Positions 52,991 to 61,485 are shown, counted from the first letter of the stretch. The stretch is 64,000 nt of DNA from Paracoccus zeaxanthinifaciens ATCC 21588 (GCF_000420145.1 NZ_ATUJ01000011.1:29569-93568), one strand, 5' to 3'. The notes: generated from the sequence alone by a model not told the origin. Program-made: numbers and translations.

Positions 52991-53608
52991 TCATGTCAGG
53001 ATCATGTCGGCGGTGCGGCTGTGGGCGCGCATGTCGCGCCCGTTCGGCAGGTCGTTCGCCTCGACCTTGCGCGTGATCTCGGAGTCGTCCAGCCCCTGCC
53101 CCTGCCAGCGGGCCTTCAGCCTGCGGGCCAGTTCGGCCTCGGGGACGTCCAGCATGACGGTCAGGTCGAAGGCGTCGCGCAGCCCGTCCCACGGGGCGCG
53201 GTCCAGCAGAAGATAGTTCCCCTCGACCAGGATCAGCCGCGCCTGCGGCCCGATGATGCGCGCCGATCCGCGCGACAGTTCGAGGTCGCGGTCGAAGACG
53301 GGCACGGCCACATCGCCTTGGTCGCCGCGCAGCCTGTCCAGCGTGGCGATCAGCCCGCCCACGTCGAAGGTGTCGGGCGCGCCCTTCCAGGGCCGCCTGC
53401 CCCGCGCATTCAGGATGGCGTCGTCATAGTGGAAGCCGTCCATCGGCAGGATCGCGACCGCGCCGGGATGGCGGGCCCCGATGGCCGCGGCAATCGCGTC
53501 CGAGGCCGTGCTCTTGCCCGAACCGGGCGCACCGGCGATGGCGACGAAGTGCCGCCCCGGCCGCGTCAGCATCGCGGCGCAGCGTTCGACGACGGGCGTG
53601 ATGTCCAT
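52991..53608 (-). CDS. P-loop nucleoside/sugar kinase-like protein (FrcK/PanK-type)
   Basis: A 205-residue kinase of the uridine-kinase/pantothenate-kinase-like P-loop family. Walker A is GAPGSGKST (residues 26-34), followed by LPMDGFHYDDAILNARGRR and LILVEGNYLLLD. Annotated relatives in alphaproteobacteria are called nucleoside/nucleotide kinase or fructose-transport kinase FrcK. The substrate is probably the imported compound or its derivative. ATG 53608 has GGGAGGCC upstream. Confidence 0.8.
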   Translation of the reverse strand: MDITPVVERCAAMLTRPGRHFVAIAGAPGSGKSTASDAIAAAIGARHPGAVAILPMDGFHYDDAILNARGRRPWKGAPDTFDVGGLIATLDRLRGDQGDVAVPVFDRDLELSRGSARIIGPQARLILVEGNYLLLDRAPWDGLRDAFDLTVMLDVPEAELARRLKARWQGQGLDDSEITRKVEANDLPNGRDMRAHSRTADMILT

Positions 53609-53684
53609 GGGCCTCCCCCCGATATGGCGATCCGTATCGGGGGGCAGCCTAGGCGTGACGCGCCGGACGCGCCAGAGGTCGCGG

Positions 53685-54968
53685 TCAGTCCCCCATCACC
53701 GAGGGCAGCCACAGCGACACCGCCGGGACATAGGTGACCAGGATCAGCGCCACGAAGATCGCCAGGTAGAAGGGCCAGATCGAGCGCATCGCCTGTTCCA
53801 ACTTGATCCGCCCGACCGCGCAGCCCACGAACAGGCAGGTCCCGACCGGCGGGGTGCACAGGCCGATCCCCAGGTTGATCAGCAGCATGATCCCGAACTG
53901 GACCGGATCCATCCCCAGATCCTTGGCGATGGGCAGGAAGATCGGCGTGCAGATCAGGATCAGCGCGGCCATGTCCATGATCATGCCCAGCATTAGCAGG
54001 ATGACGTTGATCATCAGCAGCACGATCAGCGGGTTCTCGGAAATCGACAGCAGCAGCCCGCTCAGCAGTTCGGGAACCTGGTACAGCGCCAGAAGATAGG
54101 CGAAGCTGCCCGCGAAGGCGATCAGCACCATCACCATCGCGGTCGTCCGGACCGCCCCCGTGACCGAGATCCAGAAGCCCTGCCAGTTCAGGCTGCGATA
54201 GTAGAGCGCCGTCAGGATCACCGCATAGATCGCGCCGAAGGCACCCGATTCCGTGACCGTGAACACCCCAGACAGCGTGCCGCCGACGATGATGACCGCC
54301 GTCATCAGGCCCGGCACCGCGTCCAGCGCGGCGCGCCCCACGACGCCCCAGCCGGGGAACGGCTCGGCCGGATAGTTGTGGCGCACGGACAGGATCCAGG
54401 CTGCGACCGCCAGCGACAGGCACATCAGGATGCCGGGGATGACACCCGCAAGGAACAGCTTGGACACGGATATGCCGCCGCCCGCCGCCACCGCGAAGAT
54501 GATCATGTTATGGCTGGGCGGGATCACGATCCCCGCGATCGACGAGGTCACCGTCACGTTCACCGCGAAATCGGTGCGATAGCCGCGCTCTTTCATGACC
54601 GGCACCAGCAGCGACCCCAGCGCCGAGATGTCGGCCACCGCCGAACCCGAGATGCCCCCGAACAGCATGGACGAGAAGATGTTGACCATCGCCAGCCCGC
54701 CCTTGAGATGGCCGACCAGCGCGGATGCCAGCTTGACCAGCCGCCTTGCGATGCCGCCATGCAGCATGATCTCGCCCGCGAAGACGAAGAAGGGGATCGC
54801 CAGCAGCGAGAAGACCGAGATGCCCGCCGTCGCCCGCTGGAAGGTGATCAGCATGGGGAAGCCCTCGTACCAGAAGGCTGCTGCGGCGGCGATGCCCATG
54901 GCGAAGGCGACCGGCACCCCCGCGACGACGCCGAAGGCAAAGGCGCCCAGAAGGATGAGAAGACCCAC
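53685..54968 (-). CDS. dctM: TRAP transporter large permease subunit DctM
   Basis: A 427-residue DctM/SiaM-type permease with about 12 membrane segments. Characteristic stretches are SVFSLLAIPFFVFAGEIM, MLFGGISGSAVADISALGS, IPPSHNMIIFAVA and LLINLGIGLCTPPVGTCLFV. It moves the substrate with Na+. The start is a GTG at 54968 (MGLLILLGAFAFG), with AAGGA nine bases upstream and only two bases after the dctQ stop. No ATG is available nearby. Confidence 0.92.
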   Translation of the reverse strand: MGLLILLGAFAFGVVAGVPVAFAMGIAAAAAFWYEGFPMLITFQRATAGISVFSLLAIPFFVFAGEIMLHGGIARRLVKLASALVGHLKGGLAMVNIFSSMLFGGISGSAVADISALGSLLVPVMKERGYRTDFAVNVTVTSSIAGIVIPPSHNMIIFAVAAGGGISVSKLFLAGVIPGILMCLSLAVAAWILSVRHNYPAEPFPGWGVVGRAALDAVPGLMTAVIIVGGTLSGVFTVTESGAFGAIYAVILTALYYRSLNWQGFWISVTGAVRTTAMVMVLIAFAGSFAYLLALYQVPELLSGLLLSISENPLIVLLMINVILLMLGMIMDMAALILICTPIFLPIAKDLGMDPVQFGIMLLINLGIGLCTPPVGTCLFVGCAVGRIKLEQAMRSIWPFYLAIFVALILVTYVPAVSLWLPSVMGD

Positions 54969-54970
54969 GT

Positions 54971-55501
54971 TCAGTATTCCTTGATGAAATCGTCGGGCGA
55001 CCAGCTGCGGAACCGCAGGATCCGCAGGATCGCGCGCAGCCCCGCGAACAGCGCCATCAGCCCCCCGAGCGACGTGATCGCCAGGGTCCGGAAGCTTTCG
55101 GGGATGTCCAGCATCGGCAGCCGGGTGTCCCAGCCGAAGCGCATCAGCGTGATGCCCGCGATCAGCATCACGATGCCGAAGATCGCAAGCGACAGGTCCA
55201 CCGCGATGATCAGCCCCTTGCGGGCGGGCATGGGCAGGATGTCGCGGAACAGGGTCACGCCGATATGGCTGTCCTCCTGCACGCCCGCCGCCGCGCCCAG
55301 GAAGGCGACATAGCAGATCAGCAGCAGGGCCAGCTGCTCGACCCAGGTGGGGGTCGCGTTCAGCACATAGCGTCCGAAGACGAGCCAGCCGAAGGTCAGG
55401 ATCAGCGTCACGAGGGCCAGGGCCGCGACCAGGATGCACAGCCTGCGCACCTGGACCAGCGCGCGCTCGATCCCGACGGGATTCGTCGTTTCATGGTTCA
55501 T
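54971..55501 (-). CDS. dctQ: TRAP transporter small permease subunit DctQ
   Basis: A 176-residue membrane protein with four hydrophobic segments and the DctQ pattern WVEQLALLLICYVAFLGAAA, then GVQEDSHIGV. It partners DctM. Its ATG lacks a strong Shine-Dalgarno and lies beyond a hairpin that follows dctP, consistent with lower expression than the binding protein. Confidence 0.9.
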   Translation of the reverse strand: MNHETTNPVGIERALVQVRRLCILVAALALVTLILTFGWLVFGRYVLNATPTWVEQLALLLICYVAFLGAAAGVQEDSHIGVTLFRDILPMPARKGLIIAVDLSLAIFGIVMLIAGITLMRFGWDTRLPMLDIPESFRTLAITSLGGLMALFAGLRAILRILRFRSWSPDDFIKEY

Positions 55502-55522
55502 GGGGGACCGTCCGATAAGGGA

Positions 55523-55547
55523 CCGGCGCGGGACTGCCCCGCGCCGG
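55523..55547 (-). terminator. Stem-loop between dctP and dctQ (attenuator / mRNA stabiliser)
   Basis: Perfect 10-bp stem CCGGCGCGGG / CCCGCGCCGG with a 5-base loop, starting six bases after the dctP stop. There is no T-run. Position and strength suggest partial termination or protection of dctP mRNA, giving excess binding protein. Confidence 0.65.
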
Positions 55548-55553
55548 ATGTCG

Positions 55554-56534
55554 TCATTCGGCGTTGCGGATCATGTCGACCAGTTCGGTCAGTTCGGGAT
55601 TGTCCTGCAGGAACCCCTCGTAGACCGGGGTCATCGCCTCCTGGAACGGGGCCTTGTCGGCGACCTCGGTGATCTGGCCGCCCGCCGCGCGGACGGTTTC
55701 CAGGCTGGCCATCTCGCGCTCGTCCCACAGCTCTCGCTGCATCTGGGCGCTGGCGCGACCGGCCTCCATCACGATGTCCTGCTGCTCGGGGGTCAGCTTC
55801 TCCCAGGTCTTCAGGCTCATGCACAGGCATTCGGGAATGATCAGGTGCTCGGTCAGCGACAGGTTCTTCGCGACCTCGTGATGCGCCGTCGACTCGTAGC
55901 TGGGCGGGTTGTTCTCGGCCCCGTCCACGACGCCGGTCTTGATGGACTGGTAGACCTCGCCGAAAGCCATCGGCGTCGCGTTGCCGCCCATGGATTCGAC
56001 CATGTCCACGAACAGGTCGTTGCTCATGACACGGATCTTCAGGCCCTGCACATCCTCGGGGGTCGCGATCGCCTTGTCGGCGGTATAGAAGGACCGCGCA
56101 CCGGCGGTGTACCAGCCAAGCGGCACGATCCCCTTGGCCTTCATCCCCTCGCCGATGGCCTCGCCGACCTCGCCGTCCATCAGCTCGTACATCTTCGGCA
56201 CGCTCGGGAAGATGAAGGGCAGCGACACGACGTTGGTTTCCGGCACCGCCTGGCCCATCGGCCCGAGGCTGAATTCGCCGAAGTCGATCGCGCCCAGGCG
56301 CACCTGCTCGATCGCGTCGGGCTGATCGCCCAGCACGCCGTTGTGGAACACCTTGCCGGTGATCTCGCCGCCGGTCTTCTCGGCCACCTCCTCGATGAAG
56401 GATTCCATCGCGATGGAGACGGGATATTCCTCGACATGGATGTTCCAGCCACGCAGTTCCAGCGCAAGCGCGGGACCGGCGGCCAACGCGACACCAAGCG
56501 CCGCAGCCGAGACAGCAAAAGCTCTGACAGTCAT
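55554..56534 (-). CDS. dctP: TRAP transporter substrate-binding protein DctP
   Basis: A 326-residue periplasmic DctP-family protein. The signal peptide spans residues 1 to about 26 (AFAVSAAALGVALAAGPALA). The Arg that binds the substrate carboxylate is in DVQGLKIRVMSN, and VYQSIKTGVVDGAENNPPSY is the conserved family segment. DctP proteins bind organic acids such as sugar acids, C4-dicarboxylates or glycerate. ATG 56534 follows GGGGAGGTTGAAG. It is preceded by its GntR regulator on the same strand. Confidence 0.92.
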   Translation of the reverse strand: MTVRAFAVSAAALGVALAAGPALALELRGWNIHVEEYPVSIAMESFIEEVAEKTGGEITGKVFHNGVLGDQPDAIEQVRLGAIDFGEFSLGPMGQAVPETNVVSLPFIFPSVPKMYELMDGEVGEAIGEGMKAKGIVPLGWYTAGARSFYTADKAIATPEDVQGLKIRVMSNDLFVDMVESMGGNATPMAFGEVYQSIKTGVVDGAENNPPSYESTAHHEVAKNLSLTEHLIIPECLCMSLKTWEKLTPEQQDIVMEAGRASAQMQRELWDEREMASLETVRAAGGQITEVADKAPFQEAMTPVYEGFLQDNPELTELVDMIRNAE

Positions 56535-56635
56535 CTTCAACCTCCCCTTTGGATCGCCGCGACGCCCTCCTCCGGCGCCTTGTCGCGATCGGTCAGGGCA
56601 GGATGCTGGTAGACAAACTGGAATACAAGAAAATT

Positions 56636-57355
56636 CTAAAACGCCGTTTCATTTTCTGCCGTGTCAGCTTCGTCGGGCGCGAAATAGGCGCCGCTGGTCG
56701 CGTGGATCGTGCGGATCGTCTCGTCCAGGCGCGACAGGTGCACCATGCCTGCCCGGTCGGCGGCGCCGGCATCATGCGCCTTGATCGCATCCGCGATCGC
56801 CAGGTGATCGTCGATCAGCTGCTGCATCCGGTCCTGCTTCTCCAGGCTGAGCAGGCAGAGCCGGTCCACCTTCTGCTTCTCGGCGCGGATGACGTCGAAG
56901 GCATAGGGCCGCCTTGCGATGTCGCAGAGCAACTCGTGGAATTCATAATCGAGCCGCGCGAATCCGGCATGGTCGCGAACGGCCAGCGCGCGGCGCTGCA
57001 TCGCGATATGGGCATCCAGCCTGCGGGCATCGGCATCGCCGGCATGCAGGGCCGCCTGACGCAGCACCGCCGATTCGACCGCCGCCCGGATGAAGCGCGA
57101 CTTCTCGATCGAGCGCAGCGAGAAGCGCTTCACCTCGGTCGCGCGCTTGGGGCGGATGACGATCAGGTCCATGCCCTCCAGCCGGTTGAAGGCGTCGCGC
57201 ACGGGCTGCCGCGAGACGCCGAACCGGTCCGCCACGTCCTGTTCCGAGATGCGCGTGCCCGGCAGCAGGCGCATCGACAGGATCTCGGCGCGCAACTGCC
57301 CGACGATCAGTTCGACGCTGCTCTTGCGGTCGCCCGGCTGGCTGGCTCGTGTCAT
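56636..57355 (-). CDS. GntR/FCD-family regulator of the TRAP unit
   Basis: A 239-residue FCD-type GntR regulator. The winged helix at about residues 15-75 reads LLPGTRISEQDVADRFGVSR then QPVRDAFNRLEGMDLI. The FCD domain has metal ligands in ARLDYEFHELLCDIARRP and DDHLAIADAIKAHDAGAA. ATG 57355 has AAGAGGGAGCAGCAC upstream. It lies directly upstream of dctP on the same strand; the 101-base gap holds an A/T-rich stretch (56610-56640) that may be the dctP promoter. Confidence 0.88.
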   Translation of the reverse strand: MTRASQPGDRKSSVELIVGQLRAEILSMRLLPGTRISEQDVADRFGVSRQPVRDAFNRLEGMDLIVIRPKRATEVKRFSLRSIEKSRFIRAAVESAVLRQAALHAGDADARRLDAHIAMQRRALAVRDHAGFARLDYEFHELLCDIARRPYAFDVIRAEKQKVDRLCLLSLEKQDRMQQLIDDHLAIADAIKAHDAGAADRAGMVHLSRLDETIRTIHATSGAYFAPDEADTAENETAF

Positions 57356-57527
57356 GTGCTGCTCCCTCTTGCCCCGCGCTTATAGGCAGCTTCGCCGCGC
57401 ACGGCCAGTCGGGCGGACGGGGCGAAACGGGGCGCGGATCGCGGATGCCGGTGTGCAGCGGCGTTGCCCCCGGACACCGGCACGGCCGGCGATGACACGG
57501 CCATGCAAATTCACGCGGATTCGCCTC

Positions 57528-57556
57528 TTGCCACCCCCGGACAGCTTACATATACG
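57528..57556 (+). promoter_or_regulatory. Promoter of tRNA-Ser
   Basis: -35 TTGCCA (57528-57533) and -10 TATACG (57551-57556), spaced by 17 bases, with the tRNA 5' end eight bases further on. Confidence 0.65.
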
Positions 57557-57563
57557 GGTCGGC

Positions 57564-57653
57564 GGAGACGTGGCCGAGTGGTCGAAGGCACACCCCTGCT
57601 AAGGGTGCAGGCCCGAAAGGGTCTCGAGGGTTCGAATCCCTTCGTCTCCGCCA
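57564..57653 (+). tRNA. tRNA-Ser (anticodon GCU)
   Basis: A 90-base class II tRNA. The acceptor GGAGACG pairs with CGTCTCC. The D-loop region is GCCGAGTGGTCGAAGGC. The anticodon arm is CACCC-CTGCTAA-GGGTG with anticodon GCT at 57598-57600, reading AGC/AGU. A long variable arm (GCCCGAAAGGGTCTC region) identifies Ser. The T-loop is TTCGAAT and CCA is encoded. Its 3' end is the attachment site for the adjacent island; the gene remains intact. Confidence 0.96.
57640..57653 (+). repeat. Left attachment repeat (attL core)
   Basis: CTTCGTCTCCGCCA, the last 14 bases of tRNA-Ser including CCA, identical to 61626-61639. Identity stops at both sides. Confidence 0.7.
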
Positions 57654-57709
57654 TCACCCTCTCCTAAAGCGCTATTTTGATTTATCTTTGATAGATCAGC
57701 GGCTTTTCT

Positions 57710-57730
57710 TTCCCCCATTACTTCCCCCAA
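57710..57730 (+). repeat. Putative integrase arm-binding site, left
   Basis: Two tandem TTCCCCCA units (TTCCCCCATTA then CTTCCCCCAA). The 21-base block matches 61486-61506 at 20 of 21 positions. It lies 57 bases inside the left end of the element. Confidence 0.6.
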
Positions 57731-57947
57731 TAGGCGCTGGGTGCCAGGCGGGGCGCTGTCACCCATACCCCTGTTCGACGGGTCGTATCAGTGCGCATGA
57801 AGGGGCTGCACGGGTGCGTGACGCCGGGGGGCATCCTTTTTTATCGGGGGGCTACCTCGGTCCCTGCACGCGCAGCCTGACGGACCCGCCGCCTTCTCAC
57901 GCGCCGATTTTACTTCGGACGATTGAAAGCCGCAGGGTCGCAGCGCG

Positions 57948-58571
57948 TCACGGGTCGATTGGCTCCAGAAGTTCCGGCCCGTCGTCCTCGATGCCGAAAC
58001 GTGCGACCGGATGATGGGTCAGCCTTGCGCCTTCGCCCAGCGACACATCGTCCGATCCGCCAAGCCATGCCTCTCTTTCATCGGCATTCAGCATAACGGG
58101 CATGCGGTGATGCACGGCCTTCACGTCGTCGTTCGCGGCCCGCGTCATGACGGTGCAGGTCAGCAGATCCTGCCAGCGTGACGCCAGACCGGCGAACCAC
58201 AGCGTCTCCTCGTTCCCGGCAGAGCGGATTAGGTGCGGCTGCTTCGCACCCTTGTCGCCCGTCCATTCGTAATAACCCCCGCCGGGAATGAGGCAGCGGC
58301 CATGCCTCCAGACCGCGCGGAAGGTTGGCTTGGTCTTGGCATCCTCGATCCGCGCGTTGAAGGTCGTCGCCTTCCAGTCCTTCAGGTCGCCACGGTGCCA
58401 GGACGGGACCAGCCACCATCGGGCGAACATGCCCACCAACGGCGTCTTGGCGACAACCAGCACGTCCTGCGTCGGCTTGATGTTGAACCGGCGCGGGAAG
58501 GGGTCGATCTTCAGTTCGGAATGTTCGACCTCGGTTCCGCGAAGATTCGGGTCGATGAAGCGTCCGCACAT
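57948..58571 (-). CDS. SOS-response-associated peptidase family protein (SRAP, YedK/HMCES-like)
   Basis: A 207-residue SRAP protein. It begins MCGRF with the catalytic Cys2, which forms a thiazolidine link to abasic sites in single-stranded DNA. Other conserved residues are Asn in RRFNIKPTQ, Glu in GGGYYEWTGD and His in AVHHRMPVML. SRAP proteins shield abasic sites and also occur in phages and mobile elements. It is the last gene of the island, beside the tRNA. The A/T-rich sequence upstream (58600-58680) probably holds a promoter. ATG 58571 follows GAGAGGGGAACGGC. Confidence 0.92.
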   Translation of the reverse strand: MCGRFIDPNLRGTEVEHSELKIDPFPRRFNIKPTQDVLVVAKTPLVGMFARWWLVPSWHRGDLKDWKATTFNARIEDAKTKPTFRAVWRHGRCLIPGGGYYEWTGDKGAKQPHLIRSAGNEETLWFAGLASRWQDLLTCTVMTRAANDDVKAVHHRMPVMLNADEREAWLGGSDDVSLGEGARLTHHPVARFGIEDDGPELLEPIDP

Positions 58572-58758
58572 GCCGTTCCCCTCTCTCCAGTCCAACAACC
58601 GTCGCAGCCTGTGGCTTACATATATATTCTGCTCAGTTTCTGCGCCGCACGACATAAACAAACACGATCTAACGGCGCAGTAATTGAGCCACTTTCGACG
58701 TCGCAGCCGACCGAACAGGCAAAGGCGGCTCAATAGTTGCGCCACCCCTGTCAGTTTT

Positions 58759-59157
58759 TCAGCGGGGATTCTGGGTCTCTCTCCAGCGCATGAACCTCTT
58801 TGTCGCCGGCTTGCCGAAGCAGGTTTCCTCCTCCAGCGCATACTGACTCGCTTGCCCAATCCCTGATACCGTCAGGTGATGCGCAACCGTCATCTGCAGA
58901 AAGCCGCGCTCCTCCAACTCTCGGAAGTATGCGGCCACGGTATTCCGGCTGACGTTCAGCGCTTTCGCGGCGTCCCTGTGCGACAGATACAGTTTGCCAT
59001 TGTTGGTGCCGTTGAACCGGCGCTTGACCTCGACATACAGCGCGCGGGGTCCGGGCTTCATCGTGGCCCATGCTTCGGATGACTGCATGTATTCCGTCAA
59101 CTGGACGAAACGAGCGGATGCTCCGCGCTTGTGGCGCTTGTAGGGCTTAGAGGCCAT
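58759..59157 (-). CDS. Winged-helix protein of the island, unknown function
   Basis: A 132-residue basic protein. The middle has a clear helix-turn-helix: YLSHRDAAKALNVSRNTVAA then YFRELEERGFL. The layout resembles N-terminal domains of plasmid and phage replication or DNA-binding proteins, but no catalytic domain follows. Its ATG overlaps the upstream gene by 11 bases, so it belongs to the island operon. The first 20 residues are rich in Lys and Arg. Confidence 0.7.
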   Translation of the reverse strand: MASKPYKRHKRGASARFVQLTEYMQSSEAWATMKPGPRALYVEVKRRFNGTNNGKLYLSHRDAAKALNVSRNTVAAYFRELEERGFLQMTVAHHLTVSGIGQASQYALEEETCFGKPATKRFMRWRETQNPR

Positions 59158-59413
59158 CCGGCACCCCCTGACGGCGCTTCAGCCGTCCGCTGGCATGATG
59201 AAAGACCTCGCGACAGTCCACCTGCCGTCCGGTCAGAGCTGCCCAGCGCAGCGCCCACAGAATGGCGCTGTGCCGGTCGTCGGATTGAAAGACCATCCGC
59301 ACACGCGTCCGGTCCTCGGTCATGTCATAGACCGCGTGGGTGAAGGCGGCGCGCACCCTTACGGTGCGCACCTCGACCCATCCGCGCGGCGCTTGCTGCC
59401 GCGCTGGGGTCAA
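59147..59413 (-). CDS. Hypothetical island protein, 88 aa, TTG start
   Basis: I do not recognise this 88-residue protein (contains VYDMTEDRTRVRMVFQSDDR, then HSAILWALRWAALTG). The TTG start codon at 59413 overlaps the stop of the small 32-residue frame upstream, and its own end overlaps the next gene. The chain of overlaps is the main evidence that it is translated. Confidence 0.6.
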   Translation of the reverse strand: MTPARQQAPRGWVEVRTVRVRAAFTHAVYDMTEDRTRVRMVFQSDDRHSAILWALRWAALTGRQVDCREVFHHASGRLKRRQGVPDGL

Positions 59414-59508
59414 TCGCTATCCCTCCAGACAAGGTGGGCAATCATCGCCGCGCGTTGATTGGACAGGCCATAACGGCTGCGCAGATGCGCAATGCGACGG
59501 CCCCTCAT
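59410..59508 (-). CDS. Small island protein, 32 aa
   Basis: Short frame MRGRRIAHLRSRYGLSNQRA followed by AMIAHLVWRDSD. Its ATG shares ATGA with the stop of the 101-residue gene upstream, and its stop overlaps the TTG start downstream. The sequence looks like a single helix-turn-helix-like unit. Perfect coupling on both sides argues for real translation despite its size. Confidence 0.55.
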   Translation of the reverse strand: MRGRRIAHLRSRYGLSNQRAAMIAHLVWRDSD

Positions 59509-59810
59509 TCCGTCACCTCGTTTACCGGCACGATGGCGGATTGCAGGACATAGCGTCCATGCGTTCCGCTGAACGGCCCGTCATGCTTCTCGTGCCTGGT
59601 CTCAATCTCCACGCCAGCTTGACGCAAATTGAAAACGTAGGCGGAAAGGCGCGGCCCGACGCATTCCAGCGTCGTGCAGCCCTGCTCTCCGACCCGCATC
59701 AGCCATTCCAGTGCCCAGCGGTCGCGCCCGCTGACGACAAGGCGCTTGCGCTGGGAACTGGACATGCAGATCCAGTAGGCCCGCTCGGGCCATTCACATG
59801 CTTTCGGCAT
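59505..59810 (-). CDS. Island winged-helix-like protein, about 101 aa
   Basis: The product starts MPKACEWPERAYWICMSSSQ and continues RKRLVVSGRDRWALEWLMRV with a helical segment like the DNA-binding winged helix found in small phage and island proteins. The C-terminal GVEIETRHEKHDGPFSGTHG looks like the beta wing. ATG 59810 has AAAGG about 11 bases upstream; GTG 59822 is an alternative start. No specific function can be assigned. Confidence 0.6.
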   Translation of the reverse strand: MPKACEWPERAYWICMSSSQRKRLVVSGRDRWALEWLMRVGEQGCTTLECVGPRLSAYVFNLRQAGVEIETRHEKHDGPFSGTHGRYVLQSAIVPVNEVTE

Positions 59811-59921
59811 GGCAATATTCACCTTTGGTGTTGATTGCCGAACGCGAAGGGTCTAGGGCTGAAGGTGTGGAGACTTCAGTTCAGAGACCGGTTTCCGGTT
59901 CGGCAATCGGTTTCTGGATTT

Positions 59922-60095
59922 TCAGCGTCGGCTTGCAAGCCAATCGCTGATTGCGCTTTCAGACCACCCTACGGCCTTTCCGGTCAGCTTGACCGGCTTG
60001 GGGAAATCTCCTTTCTGCATGAGATTATAGATGGTGCTGCGGCTTAGACCGGTTAGCTCCTCGATTGCCGGGCGTCGGTAGTATCGTTCGACCAT
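59922..60095 (-). CDS. AlpA-family DNA-binding protein (excisionase-like)
   Basis: A 57-residue MerR-like helix-turn-helix protein: MVERYYRRPAIEELTGLSRS, then TIYNLMQKGDFPKPVKLTGK and AVGWSESAISDWLASRR. This is a full match in layout to AlpA/Cox proteins, which act as directionality factors or activators of integrase genes in P4-like elements. It follows the integrase in the same direction and has AAGGAACGCT before the ATG. Confidence 0.9.
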   Translation of the reverse strand: MVERYYRRPAIEELTGLSRSTIYNLMQKGDFPKPVKLTGKAVGWSESAISDWLASRR

Positions 60096-60280
60096 AGCGT
60101 TCCTTGATGATTCGCCGCCGTCCGTGGCGATAACTATGTATCGTGGTTCCGGACCTGTGCGGCAATATACCTAGTGTCAGTTTTTGGGGCTTGACCGACA
60201 ATCCGTCGCAGAACCCGCATAAACTCCAAATCTGTTGGCGAATCGTCTCGCTTAGAGACCCGGCATTCTTCCGACGTTCG

Positions 60281-61483
60281 TTAGCCAATCTGTCCAATTG
60301 AAACGACGACTGCGTGGGCCTCGATCAAATGCCGTGCCCACGCCTCCATCATCTTGCGCCGCTTCTCGAAAACATCGCTGCGTGCATAGGCCCGTTCGAC
60401 TGCATCACCGGACAGGTGTGCCAGCGCGGCCTCGGCTACCTCGCGCGGAAAGGTCGTCCGCTCCTGCGCCCAAGTGCGGAAAGACGTGCGAAAGCCGTGC
60501 ACGTCCGCCTCAAAGCCCAGTTCCTTGACCAGTTTAGAAAGCGTCATGTCCGACAGCGGGCGTCCCGGCTTCGTGCCGGGAAAGACAAGCCCGCTGCCGT
60601 CGCTCAGACTTTCGGCATTCTTCAACAGTTCGACCGCGCGCGGCGACAGGGGAACGCGGTGCGGTCGCTTCATCTTCATCCGCTCGGCTGGAACTTCCCA
60701 GACGGCGCGGTCCAGATCCATCTCATCCCAGCGCGCTTCTCGCGCCTCGCCAGAGCGCGCGGCGGTCAGGACCAGGAACTCCAGCGCCAGCTTGGTTGAC
60801 AGCCCTGCGCGCGAAGCCTGAACGGCCCGTAGGCATCCAGCCACCTCGGCATAGGGCAGCGCCTTGCGATGCGTCTGGCGCTTGGGCGTTTTGGGCAAAG
60901 CCTGCCCGATATCCTGCGCGGGGTTGTCCTTGCGCCAGCCTTGCGCAATCGCCCATTTCATCACCGTGCCGATGCGCTGCCGAACCCTGCGCGCTGTTTC
61001 CGGCTTGCTGGTCCAGATCGGCATGAGCGCATGCAGAACGTCGGCGCTGGTCACGTCCTGCAGTTTCATTTTGCCCAAGCGGGGGAAGGCGTAGGTCTCC
61101 AGCGTGGTGATGAACTGCGCGCCGTGCTTGGCATTCCTCCAGGTCGGCAGGTGCAGCTGATGAACCTTGCGCGCGGCCTCCTCAAAGGTCAGGACGCCTT
61201 GTGCATCGCGCTTGGCCTGCAGCGGGTCTCCACCCTCGCGCGCCAGCTTGCGGTTCTCCAGCGCCTTGCTCCGCGCCTCTGCCAACGTAACCAGCGACGG
61301 CGACCCAAGACCCAATTCGGTGCGCTTGCTGCGAATGGTGATCCGCTGAACCCAGAACTGTGCGCCGTTGGCATCGACACGCAGGTAAAGCCCGTTGCCG
61401 TCAAAATACTTCCCCGGCAGCTTGGCGTTCCGAACGGCCTGCGCGGTCAGCGCCTTGCTCGGCCTGCGTCCTGCGTTCTCCAT
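60281..61483 (-). CDS. int: P4-type tyrosine integrase of the tRNA-Ser element
   Basis: A 400-residue integrase with an N-terminal DUF4102 arm-binding domain (about 1-85: KYFDGNGLYLRVDANGAQFW), a core-binding domain, and a catalytic domain. Catalytic residues: Arg in TAARSGEARE, His-x-x-Arg in DVHGFRTSFRTWA, His in ALAHLSGD and Tyr in ERAYARSD. Length and all key residues are normal, so it is probably active. A 21-base tandem TTCCCCCA arm-like site lies directly before its ATG. Confidence 0.95.
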   Translation of the reverse strand: MENAGRRPSKALTAQAVRNAKLPGKYFDGNGLYLRVDANGAQFWVQRITIRSKRTELGLGSPSLVTLAEARSKALENRKLAREGGDPLQAKRDAQGVLTFEEAARKVHQLHLPTWRNAKHGAQFITTLETYAFPRLGKMKLQDVTSADVLHALMPIWTSKPETARRVRQRIGTVMKWAIAQGWRKDNPAQDIGQALPKTPKRQTHRKALPYAEVAGCLRAVQASRAGLSTKLALEFLVLTAARSGEAREARWDEMDLDRAVWEVPAERMKMKRPHRVPLSPRAVELLKNAESLSDGSGLVFPGTKPGRPLSDMTLSKLVKELGFEADVHGFRTSFRTWAQERTTFPREVAEAALAHLSGDAVERAYARSDVFEKRRKMMEAWARHLIEAHAVVVSIGQIG

Positions 61484-61485
61484 GC

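Noticed and set aside
56600..56640. An operator for the GntR regulator upstream of dctP
   Set aside because: The A/T-rich stretch has TGGTAGAC and GAATACA-like parts, but they do not form a convincing dyad.
57820..57875. Two GGGGGGC blocks with a T-run near 57838, considered as a terminator
   Set aside because: The blocks are direct, not inverted, repeats and form no stem.
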